NCBI GenBank assembly: GCA_964017045.1
Contig: OZ024802.1
Coordinates: forward strand, 24,305,793-24,369,792
From: Omphiscola glabra
Taxonomy: Eukaryota; Mollusca; Gastropoda; Lymnaeidae
Direction of reading: 5' to 3'
DNA: 64,000 nt
The notes below the pieces were generated by a model. The model did not search any database and was not told the DNA's origin. It was given only the letters and a program-made list of their open reading frames with translations. Made by a program: the position numbers and the translations under genes. Shown here in pieces: positions 61,448 to 64,000 of the stretch; position 1 is the stretch's first letter, and the number at the start of each line of letters is the position of its first letter.

Positions 61448-62023
61448 AACCTGGCTGCTATTTCATACATTAAACATTTACCTCCTATTTCTGTTGTTTA
61501 ATGTTTACATATCTAAATAGAAACTGAACAATATTGTGTGTTGATACTGTGCTGTGTGTATGTACATTACAGCATGTGATGCACACATTAACTTGAATCA
61601 AAACTATACATTTCAATCAAGACCCATTAAAATTGATGAGACCAGACAGAATGTAACTGCATGATGTGACCTTGCACTGGTTGCTCCCACTGGTTGACTT
61701 ATCAGAGCAGGCAGTTTTGAGCTCTTTGATCAAGGGAGCCATACAAACATCTTAATAGATGATTTAAATATTAAAAGGCATTCTTTCCTGGAGTTACAGT
61801 GAAACTGTTTTTCTCCCACCAACCGACCAGGTCAGAAACAACTGAAACATGACCTCACCGTTAAAACAGGTTAGGAAAAAAAACAACCTTTGCATTGCAC
61901 ACCATTATGAATGTTTACTACGTTATGTTATTTAGAATATTTTTGCATGTTTTTACTTTTGGTGTGCTGTGGAATTTTTGGAAAGACCTGGGGGGTGTGC
62001 TGTGAGTGACAAAAGGTAGCTGA
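61448..62023 (-). other. Unique intron sequence between two arrays
   Basis: No exon recognisable; the next upstream PTB exon was looked for here and not found. Confidence 0.55.
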
Positions 62024-64000
62024 GGATCTCACCCCTGTGCTGACATACAGACCTGGTCATAAAAACCAAACAGTGATCTCACCCCTGTGCTGACATACAG
62101 ACCTGGTCATAAAAACCAAACAGTGATCTCACCCTTGTGCTGACATACAGACCCGGTCATAAAAACTAAACAGTGATCTCACCCTTGTGCTGACATACAG
62201 ACCCGGTCATAAAAACTAAACAGTGATCTCACCCTTGTGCTGACATACAGACCTGGTCATAAAAACTAAACAGTGATCTCACCCTGTGCTGACATACAGA
62301 CCTGGTCATAAAAACCAAACAGTGATCTCACCCCTGTGCTGACATACAGACCCGGTCATAAAAACTAAACAGTGATCTCACCCTTGTGCTGACATACAGA
62401 CCTGGTCATAAAAACTAAACAGTGATCTCACCCTGTGCTGACATACAGACCTGGTCATAAAAACTAAACAGTGATCTCACCCCTGTGCTGACATACAGAC
62501 CTGGTCATAAAAACCAAACAGTGATCTCACCCTTGTGCTGACATACAGACCTGGTCATAAAAACCAAACAGTGATCTCACCCTGTGCTGACATACAGACC
62601 TGGTCATAAAAACCAAACAGTGATCTCACCCTTGTGCTGACATACAGACCTGGTCATAAAAACCAAACAGTGATCTCACCCCTGTGCTGACATACAGACC
62701 TGGTCATAAAAACCAAACAGTGATCTCACCCCTGTGCTGACATACAGACCCGGTCATAAAAACCAAACAGTGATCTCACCCCTGTGCTGACATACAGACC
62801 CGGTCATAAAAACCAAACAGTGATCTCACCCTTGTGCTGACATACAGACCTGGTCATAAAAACCAAACAGTGATCTCACCCTGTGCTGACATACAGACCT
62901 GGTCATAAAAACCAAACAGTGATCTCACCCTGTGCTGACATACAGACCTGGTCATAAAAACCAAACAGTGATCTCACCCTTGTGCTGACATACAGACCTG
63001 GTCATAAAAACTAAACAGTGATCTCACCCTGTGCTGACATACAGACCTGGTCATAAAAACTAAACAGTGATCTCACCCCTGTGCTGACATACAGACCTGG
63101 TCATAAAAACCAAACAGTGATCTCACCCTTGTGCTGACATACAGACCTGGTCATAAAAACCAAACAGTGATCTCACCCTGTGCTGACATACAGACCTGGT
63201 CATAAAAACCAAACAGTGATCTCACCCTTGTGCTGACATACAGACCTGGTCATAAAAACCAAACAGTGATCTCACCCCTGTGCTGACATACAGACCTGGT
63301 CATAAAAACCAAACAGTGATCTCACCCCTGTGCTGACATACAGACCCGGTCATAAAAACCAAACAGTGATCTCACCCCTGTGCTGACATACAGACCCGGT
63401 CATAAAAACCAAACAGTGATCTCACCCTTGTGCTGACATACAGACCTGGTCATAAAAACCAAACAGTGATCTCACCCTGTGCTGACATACAGACCTGGTC
63501 ATAAAAACTAAACAGTGATCTCACCCCTGTGCTGACATACAGACCCGGTCATAAAAACTAAACAGTGATCTCACCCTTGTGCTGACATACAGACCTGGTC
63601 ATAAAAACTAAACAGTGATCTCACCCCTGTGCTGACATACAGACCCGGTCATAAAAACCAAACAGTGATCTCACCCTTGTGTTGACATACAGACCTGGTC
63701 ATAAAAACCAAACAGTGATCTCACCCTGTGCTGACATACAGACCTGGTCATAAAAACCAAACAGTGATCTCACCCTGTGCTGACATACAGACCTGGTCAT
63801 AAAAACCAAACAGTGATCTCACCCTGTGCTGACATACAGACCTGGTCATAAAAACCAAACAGTGATCTCACCCCTGTGCTGACATACAGACCTGGTCATA
63901 AAAACCAAACAGTGATCTCACCCTGTGCTGACATACAGACCTGGTCATAAAAACCAAACAGTGATCTCACCCCTGTGCTGACATACAGACCTGGTCATAA
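62024..64000 (+). repeat. 49/50-bp satellite, about 40 units, with 12-unit higher-order period
   Basis: Units CAGTGATCTCACCCCTGTGC plus TGACATACAGACCTGGTCAT plus AAAAACCAAA. Variation is limited to three places: CCCC/CCCT/CCC, CCTGG/CCCGG and ACCAAA/ACTAAA. It reaches the window edge without ending. Confidence 0.97.

Noticed and set aside
62024..62080. Possible EPS8 micro-exon: in sense, each satellite unit has CAGG|GTGAGATC, a good donor
   Set aside because: No acceptor with matching phase and no similarity to the missing PTB part. The donor-like string may be coincidence, although it resembles the donor arrays elsewhere.

Overview
This is a eukaryotic, animal-type window. Both genes are split by GT-AG introns, the DNA is AT-rich, and it is packed with minisatellites, long homopolymer tracts and DNA-transposon remnants. 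A lophotrochozoan, probably a gastropod mollusc, is my best guess from the overall look of the sequence; no marker here proves the taxon.

Two convergent genes account for all the coding sequence I can support. (1) Plus strand, about 349-4007: the last seven coding exons of an SLC6-family Na+/Cl- -coupled neurotransmitter or amino-acid transporter, most like the glycine-transporter branch. It runs from about transmembrane segment 7 to the C-terminus and stops inside a 40-bp tandem repeat. Its 5' part lies left of the window. (2) Minus strand, 17711-60541: eighteen coding exons of an EPS8 (epidermal growth factor receptor kinase substrate 8) orthologue. They cover the second half of the PTB domain, the conserved middle region, a linker with G[Y/F]EP repeats, the SH3 domain, a long proline-rich region and the C-terminal actin-regulatory (SAM-like) domain, ending at a TAG. 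All exon phases join without conflict into 953 codons (952 residues plus stop). The first PTB exons and the 5' end lie right of the window.

Layout: 0-4 kb transporter exons; 4-17.7 kb AT-rich spacer and probable 3' UTR sequence with few repeats and no gene; 17.7-60.5 kb EPS8, with introns filled by about 30 different minisatellites, hAT-type MITEs, three copies of a fold-back element (one of them just outside the gene), a 4.03-kb hAT-like element carrying a dead LINE reverse-transcriptase remnant, and a 1.59-kb hAT element with a decayed GTF2IRD2/ZBED-like transposase; 62.0-64.0 kb a 49/50-bp satellite with a 12-unit higher-order period that runs off the window edge.

The most unusual structure is that several tandem duplications sit on gene landmarks. 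Splice donors are amplified at 60.0-60.4 kb and 21.5 kb, an acceptor plus the exon start is duplicated at 28.1 kb, an acceptor tract is amplified at 44.1-44.3 kb, and the transporter stop codon lies in an array at 4.0 kb. Two hAT elements, each with an intact 8-bp target-site duplication, have landed inside minisatellite arrays.
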